From the NCBI GenBank assembly GCA_963755705.1, contig CAVWKW010000001.1, positions 1,054,001 to 1,118,000 of the forward strand: a stretch of 64,000 nt of DNA, in the 5' to 3' direction. Below, piece after piece: positions 25,989 to 34,275 of the stretch; the first letter of the stretch is position 1; each line of letters begins with the position of its first letter. Position numbers and translations under genes: made by a program. The notes beneath the pieces were generated by a model. That model had not been told where the DNA came from. It saw only the letters and a list, made by a program, of their open reading frames with translations, and ran no database searches. Origin of the DNA: JBARDN01 sp963755705. GTDB lineage: Bacteria > Desulfobacterota > Binatia > Binatales > Binataceae.

Positions 25989-27218
25989 TTATGCGCCCGG
26001 CGCGAGGTGCATGCGGACCGGCAGATGTTTGATGCCGTTGATGAAGTTAGATCGCAGCCGCTTGACCTCGCCGATTCTCTCGATCGATCGCACCCGCCGC
26101 GTCAATTCCTCGAGCAATATGTTGATTTCCATCCGCGCCAGGTTGGCGCCGAGGCAGTAATGCGCGCCGCCGCCGCCGAAGGCTACATGCTCGTTGGGTG
26201 AACGCTTGATATCGAATTTGAACGGATCGGTGAAGACCTCATCGTCGCGATTGGCGGAGATATACCAAAGACTGACTTTGTCACCAGACTTGAGCTGCTG
26301 GCCCCTGATCTCCGCATCGCGGGTGACGTTGCGCCGGAAATACATCACCGGCGATGCCCAGCGCAGGATCTCCTCGGTCGCGCCGGACACCAGCGCCGGC
26401 TGCTCGGTGAGCATCCGGTACTGATCGGCATGATCGATGAGCGTGTTCACGCCGTGCGCCAGTGCGTTGCGCGTCGTCTCATTACCGGCGACCGCGAGCA
26501 GCAGAAAAAAGAGATTGAAATCCATCTCCGAAAGGCGATCGCCGGCGATTTCGGCGCCAAGCAGCGCGGTCACGATATCGTCGCGCGGCTCCTCGCGACG
26601 CTTGGCGGCCAATGCGCCCGAGTACATGAACATCTCGATCGCCGCGCCGCGCGCGAGTTCCTCGCTGACCGCATACTCGGGATCGCGGCTTCCGATCATC
26701 CGATTGCTCCATTCGAATAGCTTGTGCCGATCCTCGAAAGGCACTCCGAGCAACTGCGCGATCACCTGCAGCGGCAGCTCGGCGGCAACCTCGAGTACGA
26801 AATCACACTCGCGCTTAGCGATCGCGCGATCGAGGATCGTGCCGACCGCGGTCCGGATACCCTGCGCCAGCGCGCTGATCATGCGCGGGGTGAAACCGCG
26901 ATTGACCAATGAGCGATAACGAGTGTGATCCGGAGGATCCATCGTGAGCATCATGCGGCCTTCCGAGGTCAGATCGGAGCCGGGCGGAAGATCCTCCAGG
27001 GCGGTGACTCCGCCAAGCTGCTGCTCCGAGGAGTAGGTTTCGCAATCGCGATTCACCGCGACCACGTCGTCGTAGCGGGTGATGACCCAGAAGCCGCGGC
27101 CGCCAGGCTCGGGATGCTTGAAGACAGGAGCGTGACGGCGCAGATAGGTGAACCATTCGTCAGGCACGCGCGCCACGAAGCGGTCCGGGTTCAGTAGATC
27201 GATCTCGGATAGGTTCAT
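25989..27218 (-). CDS. Cytochrome P450
   Basis: 409 residues, a soluble bacterial P450. The I-helix oxygen-binding motif reads AVAGNETTRNALAHG, the K-helix ExxR is EEILRW, and the haem loop is FGGGGAHYCLGANLAR with the proximal cysteine at C355. The HYCLGANLARMEI form is common in bacterial P450s acting on steroids, fatty acids or terpenoids. A ferredoxin and reductase are needed but not encoded nearby. The start codon lies 51 bp downstream of the CoA-transferase stop, so both may share a transcript. Confidence 0.93.
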   Translation of the reverse strand: MNLSEIDLLNPDRFVARVPDEWFTYLRRHAPVFKHPEPGGRGFWVITRYDDVVAVNRDCETYSSEQQLGGVTALEDLPPGSDLTSEGRMMLTMDPPDHTRYRSLVNRGFTPRMISALAQGIRTAVGTILDRAIAKRECDFVLEVAAELPLQVIAQLLGVPFEDRHKLFEWSNRMIGSRDPEYAVSEELARGAAIEMFMYSGALAAKRREEPRDDIVTALLGAEIAGDRLSEMDFNLFFLLLAVAGNETTRNALAHGVNTLIDHADQYRMLTEQPALVSGATEEILRWASPVMYFRRNVTRDAEIRGQQLKSGDKVSLWYISANRDDEVFTDPFKFDIKRSPNEHVAFGGGGAHYCLGANLARMEINILLEELTRRVRSIERIGEVKRLRSNFINGIKHLPVRMHLAPGA

Positions 27219-27269
27219 TTACGCGCTCTCCGAGGAGTTGAATTTTGCCAACCGAGGGATTCGCTCCCG

Positions 27270-28502
27270 TCATTTCTGATCGCGAGCCACGGCGACGCCC
27301 ATTTCGATCAAGCGCTCAGCCTGCTGCTCGCTGTAGCCCGCCTCCTTAAGGATCTCCCGCGTGTGCATCGCGAAGCTGGGGGGAGGCTGCGGAACGCGCT
27401 TGGGACTTTCGTCGACGAAGATGGGGCTGTCAACAGTCTCGATACGGCCGACGCCCGGGTAGTCGAAGTCGATGATCGCGCCGCAGTCGCGCATCTGCTG
27501 ATCGCCCACCGCTTCTTCGAGCGTCGGCAGCGGCGACCATTTGATGTCGTGCTCGCGAAACAATTGCCGCCATTCGCTGAGCGGACGGGCTTCGAATTGC
27601 GATTGCAGGATCGCATAGAGCACCGCGGCGTTTTCCTTTCGGGCGTCAAACGTCGCGAACAGCGGATTGGTTGCAAGCTCGGACTCGCCGAGCGCGCGGC
27701 ACAAGCGCGGAAACTCGCGCTCGGGATCGAGCAGGGCGATGATCATCGCGTGATGGTCGCTGCTCGGATATCCTGCGATGAGCGGATTTATCGGACGGTC
27801 GCCTGGCTTGCGCTCGGGAAATCGCGCACCGCAAAGCTTGGCCTGGATGTCCACGCTGTTTGCCCATGCACCCGCCGCCATCAGTGAAGTGCTGACCTTC
27901 GATCCAAGGCCAGTGCGCTCGCGGCGATAGAGCGCGAGCATAATCGCGGCGAACAAAGTCATCGCCGTGGGATGATCGCCCATCGCGGGCCGCGCACTGG
28001 CGGGCGTGCCGTCGGCGCCGGTGACTGTGGCCATCAAACCGGAACGCGCCCAGTAGGCAAGACCGTCGAATGAGGGAGAGTCCGCATCCTCGCCGCGCTC
28101 GCCGTATCCGGTGATCTGCGCATAGATTAGCCGCGGGTTGGCCGCGCGCAGATCATCCCAGGTGATTCGAAATTTCTTGAGGAGCGAGATCTGGTAGTTG
28201 GTGACAAACACATCTGCGCCGGCGACGAGAGTCAGAAGCGCGTCGCGTCCTGCGGCCTGAGAGAGGTCGAGCGCGATGCTGCGTTTGTTGCGGTTGGTCA
28301 GCAGCCAGGTGTAGCTGAGCTCGGAATTTGGATAGCCGGGCGTCTGTGGAAACGTGCGCCACAAGTCGCCCTCGGGTGGCCGCTCGATCTTGATTACGTC
28401 CGCGCCGAAGTCGGACATCACCGTGGCCGAAGCCGGTCCCGCGACGTAAGTTGCACAATCGATTACCTTAAGCCTGGAAAGGGCATTGTCGTCTGAACTC
28501 AT
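27270..28502 (-). CDS. CaiB/BaiF family CoA-transferase
   Basis: 410 residues. The start (LSRLKVIDCATYVAGPASATVMSDFGADVIKIERP) is the family III CoA-transferase signature, followed by NRNKRSIALDLS and a DVFVTNY segment. The later GLGSKVSTSLMAAG and RPAMGDHPTAM regions fit too. These enzymes move CoA between acyl-CoA and a free acid without free CoA. With the downstream P450 it could activate an oxidised acid for degradation. The substrate is not readable. Confidence 0.9.
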   Translation of the reverse strand: MSSDDNALSRLKVIDCATYVAGPASATVMSDFGADVIKIERPPEGDLWRTFPQTPGYPNSELSYTWLLTNRNKRSIALDLSQAAGRDALLTLVAGADVFVTNYQISLLKKFRITWDDLRAANPRLIYAQITGYGERGEDADSPSFDGLAYWARSGLMATVTGADGTPASARPAMGDHPTAMTLFAAIMLALYRRERTGLGSKVSTSLMAAGAWANSVDIQAKLCGARFPERKPGDRPINPLIAGYPSSDHHAMIIALLDPEREFPRLCRALGESELATNPLFATFDARKENAAVLYAILQSQFEARPLSEWRQLFREHDIKWSPLPTLEEAVGDQQMRDCGAIIDFDYPGVGRIETVDSPIFVDESPKRVPQPPPSFAMHTREILKEAGYSEQQAERLIEMGVAVARDQK

Positions 28503-28577
28503 TTTCCTTGCCTCGCTCGTCCGCGATTACGACTTCCATAACTGCTGGAAGCGAGCCGCCGATGTCAATCGCGGGCA

Positions 28578-28922
28578 TCAATCCTTCGCGAGGTGAAACT
28601 TGTGCAGGAATCGATGCAGTACGGGCGTAAGCAGAATTCCCACGACCGCGATCAGCGCGAGCCCGCTGTAGAGCGCATACACTGATGCGAAGATTTTCCC
28701 GGCGTTGGATTTGATCGTATCGACCGGACCCATGCCGCCCAGGATCATCGACGCGTTGAGCAGCGAATCAATCCACTGCAGACCGCCGAGAAAGTGGTAA
28801 CCGCAGATGCCTACGGCCAGGGAACTCGAGACGACGACAACTGCGAGCGTGGTCCATTGCGCGAATCGCCACAGGAACAGCCGCAGCGGCAGCAGCTTCT
28901 CGTGGCTTCGTTCAAACCGCAT
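28578..28922 (-). CDS. Two-helix membrane protein with channel-like layout
   Basis: 114 residues: a basic N-terminus, TM1 (TLAVVVVSSSLAVGICGYHF), a connecting stretch with a possible pore helix (WIDSLLNASMILGGMGP), TM2 (FASVYALYSGLALIAVVGILLTP), and a basic histidine-rich end (HRFLHKFHL). The order helix, re-entrant loop, helix is that of the pore module of potassium channels, but GGMGP stands where TVGYG would be. I do not know a function for it. It begins 12 bp after the DUF547-radical SAM gene stop, so the two are probably co-transcribed. Confidence 0.65.
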   Translation of the reverse strand: MRFERSHEKLLPLRLFLWRFAQWTTLAVVVVSSSLAVGICGYHFLGGLQWIDSLLNASMILGGMGPVDTIKSNAGKIFASVYALYSGLALIAVVGILLTPVLHRFLHKFHLAKD

Positions 28923-28934
28923 CGAGTGCGAACC

Positions 28935-30464
28935 TCAATCGTAGGCGGGCACTGGAAGCTCTGACAGGCGCGTATGGCACATCTCGCAACTGCTGATTGT
29001 GCGCTCGCGTGCAGCGGGGTCGAGCGTGTCGTCAATCCAGCGGCGGAAGGTCTGGTAGTTGCGCAACACCTTCGCCGGGTCGCTCCCGACTCGACCAAGG
29101 TCGTAGTGAGGAGAATCGATTTCTGCGGCGAACGGGCAGGCGTGGAAGCGGCCCTTGGTGGTCAGCACGGGGAAGCATCGCACGCATCCGGTTCCCTTGC
29201 CATGGTATTCCGCCTCGCGGTCGCGATCGTAAGGCCGGCGCGCGCCAGCGCCAGCGTGGAACAACACTTTATAACCTTTGAAGATCCGGTCGGGATGCGC
29301 GATGCTCCAGGATTCCAGCTGCTCCTTTGCGTGAGCCGGCAGCGGCTCGGCGTCGCGGCCATGATATATCGAATAATTGAGTACCGCTTCGGAGCGCGGG
29401 TCACTCTCGAGGATTTCGATCAGGCGGCCGGCTTTGATCCCGTTGGAAAAGACTGTCACCAGTCCGCGGAAGCCGCGCGAGCGGACATGGCGAATAGCAT
29501 CGATAATCGCGCGTGCGTGGAGAGTAGGTTCGCCGCCGTAGAATTTGAGATTACCGTCGGCCGCGAGCGTCTTCACCGCTTGCTCGAGCACGTCGTGCGA
29601 ATACGGCTCGTACCATCCGTGCGGCGAACCGCTAATCGTGCACCAATCGCAAGTGCGGTTGCAGAAGTTCCCTTCATAAAGATGCAACTCGCGCAGCTCG
29701 CGGTCGGCTGCAGAGTAATGCTCGACAGGCTCGTGAAAAAGAATCGGACCCAGATGCGGCTCGCGCGCGGAATCGTTCAGTCCCCAATCGTAAATGTTGT
29801 AGAGCACCTCGAAGCCGTCGATCGATCCCGGATCGACCCGAAGATGGCGCGCAATGAATGCCAGTACGCCACGGCGGTAGTCATCGGCGGTGCCTTCCTT
29901 GCCGGCGAAATCCCCCGCGTACATCTTGAAGATACGCGAGACGTAGATACGGCGATTCGCGCGATCGATACGGCAATTCCATTCGCTGCTCAGGAACTGT
30001 TCGGTCGCCGCCCGCAGCGTGTCCCGGATGCCCGCGGGCTCGAACGCGGTGGTGCGCATCGGAGGGCAACCGTTACTGCCGCAGTTGATCGCGAAGTGAA
30101 TGCGCGGTTCGGTGAAGCGTCCGCGCAAGATCTCGTGCTCGATATCGTCGAGGCTGAGCGCGCGGCCACCCGCCAAATGACGGCGGCGCTGAAAGAACGC
30201 GCCATCGCGCGTCTTCCACACCGAGCTGATGGGATACTCGGCAATGATCGCGTGCAGTGTGAAGGCGTTGTATGCATTGAGCCAGTACGCGAGCCGGTCG
30301 TCGTCGAAGGGGAACGCATCCGGCGCGGACTCGGGACTGGCCCCCGCGAACTCGGCGATCACCCGGTCGAGCTGTTCGCGGCATTTGCTAAGGCGCGCGT
30401 AGTCAACTTTTCCGTCGGCGGTAACGACCTGCGCAAGCAGCCTGGTCCAATTCTCGTACAGCAT
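28935..30464 (-). CDS. DUF547-radical SAM fusion protein
   Basis: 509 residues with two joined domains. Residues about 5-235 are DUF547 (LAYWLNAYNAFTLHAI, IHFAINCGSNGCPPMR, HLRVD). From about 262 a radical SAM domain follows with the cluster motif CNRTCDWC (C268, C272, C275), the KFYGGEPTLH strand and a C-terminal cysteine set (CVRC, CPF, CEMCH) that may bind another iron-sulfur cluster, as in SPASM-type proteins. The radical SAM part should use S-adenosylmethionine to modify a small molecule or peptide. The gene is divergent, across 51 bp, from a fused glycosyltransferase gene. I have no named function for the fusion. Confidence 0.82.
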   Translation of the reverse strand: MLYENWTRLLAQVVTADGKVDYARLSKCREQLDRVIAEFAGASPESAPDAFPFDDDRLAYWLNAYNAFTLHAIIAEYPISSVWKTRDGAFFQRRRHLAGGRALSLDDIEHEILRGRFTEPRIHFAINCGSNGCPPMRTTAFEPAGIRDTLRAATEQFLSSEWNCRIDRANRRIYVSRIFKMYAGDFAGKEGTADDYRRGVLAFIARHLRVDPGSIDGFEVLYNIYDWGLNDSAREPHLGPILFHEPVEHYSAADRELRELHLYEGNFCNRTCDWCTISGSPHGWYEPYSHDVLEQAVKTLAADGNLKFYGGEPTLHARAIIDAIRHVRSRGFRGLVTVFSNGIKAGRLIEILESDPRSEAVLNYSIYHGRDAEPLPAHAKEQLESWSIAHPDRIFKGYKVLFHAGAGARRPYDRDREAEYHGKGTGCVRCFPVLTTKGRFHACPFAAEIDSPHYDLGRVGSDPAKVLRNYQTFRRWIDDTLDPAARERTISSCEMCHTRLSELPVPAYD

Positions 30465-30515
30465 GATTGAAGTAGGTCCAGAATAGACGCTATCAAGCGA
30501 CTACGGCAACACAAC

Positions 30516-31856
30516 TTGGACACTCCTCTGCGCATTTGCGTTTTCGCGAAACCTCCGCGACCCGGCGAGACGAAGACCCGGCTCATTCCGATGGTTGGCG
30601 CTGAGGGTGCGGCCAATCTCGCGCACGGATTTTTCAAAGACATCTGGGAGTCGCTGCAAACGCTTGCGGACGCGGAGCTGATCCTCGCGGTTACTGAATA
30701 CGATCCGGCGTTCGACGCGATCGGAGCGGAAGTCTGGATCCAAGGGGACGGTGATCTCGGCGATCGGATGGAGCGCGCGCTGCGCCGCGCGCTGGAGGGC
30801 GCTGATGCCGCCGTCGTCATCGGCAGTGATTTGCCGGGCTTACCGCTCAGAGTCTTCGAGCAGGCGCGCGAGGGGCTGCAAGGCGGCGCAGCGGTGCTCG
30901 GGCCGAGCGAGGATGGCGGCTTCTATCTGATCGGCGTTACACGATGCCCCAGCGGACTGTTGGCTGGCCTGCCTTGGAGTCAAAGCGCCACGTGCTCCCG
31001 AACTATTGAGCGCCTACGCTCGCATGGCATGACAGTGCAGATGATCGAGCGCTGGTTCGACATCGACCTGCCGGAGGATCTCGAGCATCTCGAGGAGTTA
31101 ATCGCGCGCGGAGAAATCTCCGTCCCTGCAACCAGCGCGGCGCTTCAGCAAATCCGCTCGAAGCGAGGTATGCGCATCAGCGTTGTGATTCCGGTGCTGA
31201 ATGAGGAAGCGCGCATCGGCCGACGGCTGGAAGAGCTTGGATGTATCGAGGGGATCGGCGAAGTGATTGTTGTCAACGGGGGCAGTATCGATCGCACAAT
31301 GGCCATCGCGCGATCAATTCCCCGTGTCAAGGTGATCGAGGCGAGCCGCGGCCGCGCACGTCAGATGAATGCCGGAGCCGCGGCCGCAAGCGGCGACGCG
31401 ATATTGTTTCTTCACGCCGATGTGTCGCTGCCGCCGGACGCCGCCTCGCTGATCGATCGCGCGCTCGAGCAGCCGGGCGCGATCGCGGGCGCCTTCAAAA
31501 CGTGGACGCTATCCGATACGCGGGAGAGCCGGCTCGGATTCCTATTGCATCTGGCCGATCTCCGCTCGCGCTACACATCGCTGCCTTATGGTGACCAGGC
31601 GATCTTTGTCAACTCTCGGGTGTTTCGGGAACTCGGCGGATATCCGGACCAGCCGCTGATGGAGGATCTTGAATTCAGCCGCCGGCTAAAACGCCGCGGC
31701 GAGATCGTTCGAGTGCCGGCGAATGTCACGGTGTCGGGGCGCCGGTTCATGGAGCGCCCGATTTACTACGCCATATTGATGAATCTCTTTCCGCTGCTCT
31801 ATCGGCTGGGCGTCCCCGCGAAGAGCCTCGCGCCGTTCTATCGGGAGTCGCGCTAA
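30516..31856 (+). CDS. Fused TIGR04282-like and TIGR04283-like glycosyltransferase
   Basis: 446 residues. Residues 1 to about 205 resemble the CofC/DUF2064-type nucleotidyltransferase group TIGR04282 (CVFAKPPRPGETKTRLIP, AAVVIGSDLPGLP, LGPSEDGGFYLIG). Residues about 222-446 are a GT2 glycosyltransferase of the TIGR04283 type (ISVVIPVLNEEARIGRRLEEL, VIVVNGGSIDRT, ILFLHADVSLPP, MEDLEFSRRLKRRGEI). These two families were named as radical SAM/selenodomain-associated transferases 1 and 2 and are usually separate genes; they are now often annotated in arsenosugar clusters. Here they are one protein, divergent from a DUF547-radical SAM gene, which supports a shared pathway (inference). Confidence 0.85.
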   Translation: MDTPLRICVFAKPPRPGETKTRLIPMVGAEGAANLAHGFFKDIWESLQTLADAELILAVTEYDPAFDAIGAEVWIQGDGDLGDRMERALRRALEGADAAVVIGSDLPGLPLRVFEQAREGLQGGAAVLGPSEDGGFYLIGVTRCPSGLLAGLPWSQSATCSRTIERLRSHGMTVQMIERWFDIDLPEDLEHLEELIARGEISVPATSAALQQIRSKRGMRISVVIPVLNEEARIGRRLEELGCIEGIGEVIVVNGGSIDRTMAIARSIPRVKVIEASRGRARQMNAGAAAASGDAILFLHADVSLPPDAASLIDRALEQPGAIAGAFKTWTLSDTRESRLGFLLHLADLRSRYTSLPYGDQAIFVNSRVFRELGGYPDQPLMEDLEFSRRLKRRGEIVRVPANVTVSGRRFMERPIYYAILMNLFPLLYRLGVPAKSLAPFYRESR

Positions 31857-31891
31857 TCGCGCGAATAGTCAGAAACTCCTCCGATTACTCA

Positions 31892-32455
31892 CTATTTGCC
31901 GTTGTGTACGTCAACAAAGACCGCCGCCGTAACCACGGTGGTCCACAACCCGTCGCGATCGCCGATTGCCGACTGGGTAATGTTACGCGTCTGGACGATC
32001 TTGTCGGAGAGCTTCCAGATGTCTTTGCGCTCGTCGTACGACACATTCGGATCGAACTCGACGCCCAGCGCGGTTGCGAGCATGGTTGCGGCAAGATCCT
32101 CGGCATAATCGCCCGCTTTCTGGTCGGTCTGTCCGAAGCTCTTGTGCTCCGAGAGATACCCGTACTGCTCTTTGTCCGCGGGGATCGCCAGGCCGACTGA
32201 CGACGCGATCAGCCGGTGCGGCTCGTTGGTTGAGTTGTCGTACATCACGGCGTAGACAATCTGGCCGGCGCTCAGCAGCTTCAGCCCATCCTGTATAGAT
32301 ATGACTTTGCATCCCGGAGGAAAAATCGAGCTGACCCTGACCAGGTTGAATTCCGCAATTCGCGCGTCGCGCAGCGCCAGCTCGAACGAGCTTAATTTCT
32401 CGCGATGCTTGCCAACACCTTTGGTCAGAAAAATTCCGTTCCCGATAGGACCCAT
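31892..32455 (-). CDS. pdaD: Pyruvoyl-dependent arginine decarboxylase
   Basis: Start taken at ATG 32455, with GGAGGG upstream; a TTG at 32458 precedes it in frame. The 187-residue product matches the PvlArgDC family: VRVSSIFPPGCK contains the self-cleavage site between S42 and S43, where the second serine becomes the pyruvoyl group. Other conserved segments are GQIVYAVMYDN, ASSVGLAIP, YGYLSEHKSFGQT and FVDVHNG. It converts arginine to agmatine, the first step of an alternative polyamine route. It is an orphan here: no agmatinase or spermidine synthase is nearby. It is convergent with the glycosyltransferase gene. Confidence 0.92.
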   Translation of the reverse strand: MGPIGNGIFLTKGVGKHREKLSSFELALRDARIAEFNLVRVSSIFPPGCKVISIQDGLKLLSAGQIVYAVMYDNSTNEPHRLIASSVGLAIPADKEQYGYLSEHKSFGQTDQKAGDYAEDLAATMLATALGVEFDPNVSYDERKDIWKLSDKIVQTRNITQSAIGDRDGLWTTVVTAAVFVDVHNGK

Positions 32456-32495
32456 CAACGATCACCCTCCATAGCATCGCCTCCGTGTCTCGACA

Positions 32496-33101
32496 TCACT
32501 TAAGCGCGCGAACTTTCTGATTCGCTTCGCGTCCGAGACATTTCTGCAACCACGCTTGCACGGCGGGCGTCGCGGAAAGGTCCAGGCGCATCATCGCCGC
32601 CCAGCTCAGCACCGACGCGACGTTCAAATCCGCAATCGTGAACTTCTTGCCCAGCAGGTAGTCCTTGCCCTTCAAAGATTCGTCGAGAGCTTTGAGGGGT
32701 TTCTGCAGTCCGTCAACCGCTGCCTGCGCCGCTTTCTCGTCACGCTTGTCGGGCGGATTCAGCACGCGGTTCAGAAGGATTGTCATCAGCAACGGTTCGA
32801 CCTCGGTCATCGCCCAAAAGCTCCACTTGTAGAGGTCGGCATGCGAAGCGAGGTCCGACGGCCACAGCGAATCCTTGCCGTACTTTTCGGCAAGGTAAAG
32901 ATTGATTGCCATCGATTCCCAAACCACCGCGCCTTCGTCCTCGAGCACCGGGACGTGGCCATGCGGGTTGCGTTTGAGATGTTCGGCGGACTTGGCCTCC
33001 GTCGTCGGCATCGCAACGTGATCGTACTTGACGCCGAGTTCCTCAAGCGCCCAGAGCGAGCGGGCGCTGCGTGATTTCGAGGTGCCATAAAGTTTGGGCA
33101 T
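32496..33101 (-). CDS. Glutathione S-transferase family protein
   Basis: 201 residues from ATG 33101, which has GGAGG about 9 bp upstream. The thioredoxin-like domain begins MPKLYGTSKSRSARSLWALEEL, with NPHGHVPVLEDEG and the WESMAINLYLAEKYG segment (glutathione-binding ES motif). The C-terminal helical domain has YLLGKKFTIADLNVASVLSW. Probably a cytoplasmic detoxification or isomerase enzyme. The gene is divergent from the EthD gene at 33263. Confidence 0.88.
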   Translation of the reverse strand: MPKLYGTSKSRSARSLWALEELGVKYDHVAMPTTEAKSAEHLKRNPHGHVPVLEDEGAVVWESMAINLYLAEKYGKDSLWPSDLASHADLYKWSFWAMTEVEPLLMTILLNRVLNPPDKRDEKAAQAAVDGLQKPLKALDESLKGKDYLLGKKFTIADLNVASVLSWAAMMRLDLSATPAVQAWLQKCLGREANQKVRALK

Positions 33102-33262
33102 CGTCGGGTCCTCCATTAGGTTGAAGCTCCAGTCGTAGTCCAGCCGTGGGGCACGATTCAAGGGCGCGGCCCCAATCGCTCACAGCGGCGCCCGGCCCGG
33201 GAGGTTGCCCCCAAGCGCCGGCTTGATGCAATCATTGGAGTAGCGACCAAGCGAGGTGGGAA

Positions 33263-33628
33263 ATGATCAAGCTGGTTTATGTGATCCGAAAGCGCGCGGA
33301 CGTTTCCGACAAAGAATTTCACGACTACTGGCTGCATCAGCACGGTCCGCTGGTAAAGCGTGTCGCGAAGGCGATTGGCGCGCGAAAATATATCCAGAGC
33401 CATACGATCCTGCCCGACGCGGGCGCGTCGGTCTCGCAGTCGCGCAAGATGGCTGAGCCTTACGACGGTATCACCGAAGTATGGTGGGATAGCCTGGAGG
33501 ACATGCAGGCCGGATCGAGCACGCGGGAAGGCCAGGAAGCGGGCAAGCTGCTGTTGCAAGACGAGTCGAAATTCATCGACTTCGCGCGCTCCACGATCTT
33601 CTTCACCGAGGAGCATTTCATTTTTTAA
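33263..33628 (+). CDS. EthD-domain (dimeric alpha-beta barrel) protein
   Basis: 121 residues. The N-terminal strand MIKLVYVIRKRADVSDKEFHDYWLHQHGPLVKR is the EthD signature, with the DYW-x3-HGP motif. GAGGTGGGAA precedes the ATG. EthD was found beside alkyl-ether-degrading P450s; its exact role is uncertain, and related proteins are small monooxygenase-like or decarboxylase-like enzymes. It is 32 bp upstream of the histidine phosphatase gene. Confidence 0.82.
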   Translation: MIKLVYVIRKRADVSDKEFHDYWLHQHGPLVKRVAKAIGARKYIQSHTILPDAGASVSQSRKMAEPYDGITEVWWDSLEDMQAGSSTREGQEAGKLLLQDESKFIDFARSTIFFTEEHFIF

Positions 33629-33660
33629 TTTTGAAGCATCGGACGAATTAGGGCCTCAAC

Positions 33661-34266
33661 ATGGGCAAGCTGATACTGGTGCGCCACGGCGAAAGCGAAG
33701 GCAACGTTACCCGCGTCTTCACCACCACGCCGATGACGCTCGCGCTGACCGCGTTGGGCCGCATCCAGGCGCGGCAGGCGGCACAGCGTATTCGTGCGGT
33801 GGCAAATCCCCGGATCGTCATCGCGAGTCCGTACGTTCGCGCGCGCGACACCGGAATGATAATTGCCGAGGAGCTGTCTCTTCCGTTCGAGATTCGCGAA
33901 GGGTTGCACGAACGGGAAACCGGCGAGTTCGCCGGCAAACCCTATGAATCAATCCTCCAGGCCCCTGACTATGACCATGCGCGGCCGTGGCGATGGGTCC
34001 CTCCGGGCGGAGAATCCTATGAACACGTTCGCGATCGAGTCGGTCCGATTCTCGACGAGCTAATCGCGCGCTTTCCCCAGGACGACGTCGTGGTCGTCAG
34101 CCACGGCGGCGTGATGGTCTCGATGTGGGCGCACGTGACGGGAGATTGGGTGAGCGCGCACGTTCCCGCAAACTGCGGAATCGTCGTGGTCGAGCATCAG
34201 GCGGGACGCTATCTCGCGCCTCAAGTGGTCGGCGATACTCAGTCACAGCGTGACGCTGGAGGGTGA
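33661..34266 (+). CDS. Histidine phosphatase family protein
   Basis: 201 residues. The catalytic LVRHGESEGN motif (phosphohistidine at H9) starts the protein, and the second histidine is in VVSHGGVMVSMW, with ASPYVRARDTG and HERETGEFAG between them. This is the phosphoglycerate mutase/phosphatase branch; the substrate is not predictable. It follows the EthD gene and precedes the amidohydrolase gene by 9 bp on the same strand. Confidence 0.88.
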   Translation: MGKLILVRHGESEGNVTRVFTTTPMTLALTALGRIQARQAAQRIRAVANPRIVIASPYVRARDTGMIIAEELSLPFEIREGLHERETGEFAGKPYESILQAPDYDHARPWRWVPPGGESYEHVRDRVGPILDELIARFPQDDVVVVSHGGVMVSMWAHVTGDWVSAHVPANCGIVVVEHQAGRYLAPQVVGDTQSQRDAGG

Positions 34267-34275
34267 GGTCAGCCA

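Noticed and set aside
28974..30470. 498-residue plus-strand frame opposite the DUF547-radical SAM gene
   Set aside because: It lies wholly antisense to a protein with clear domains and cysteine motifs, has no recognisable domains, and is expected by chance in GC-rich coding DNA.
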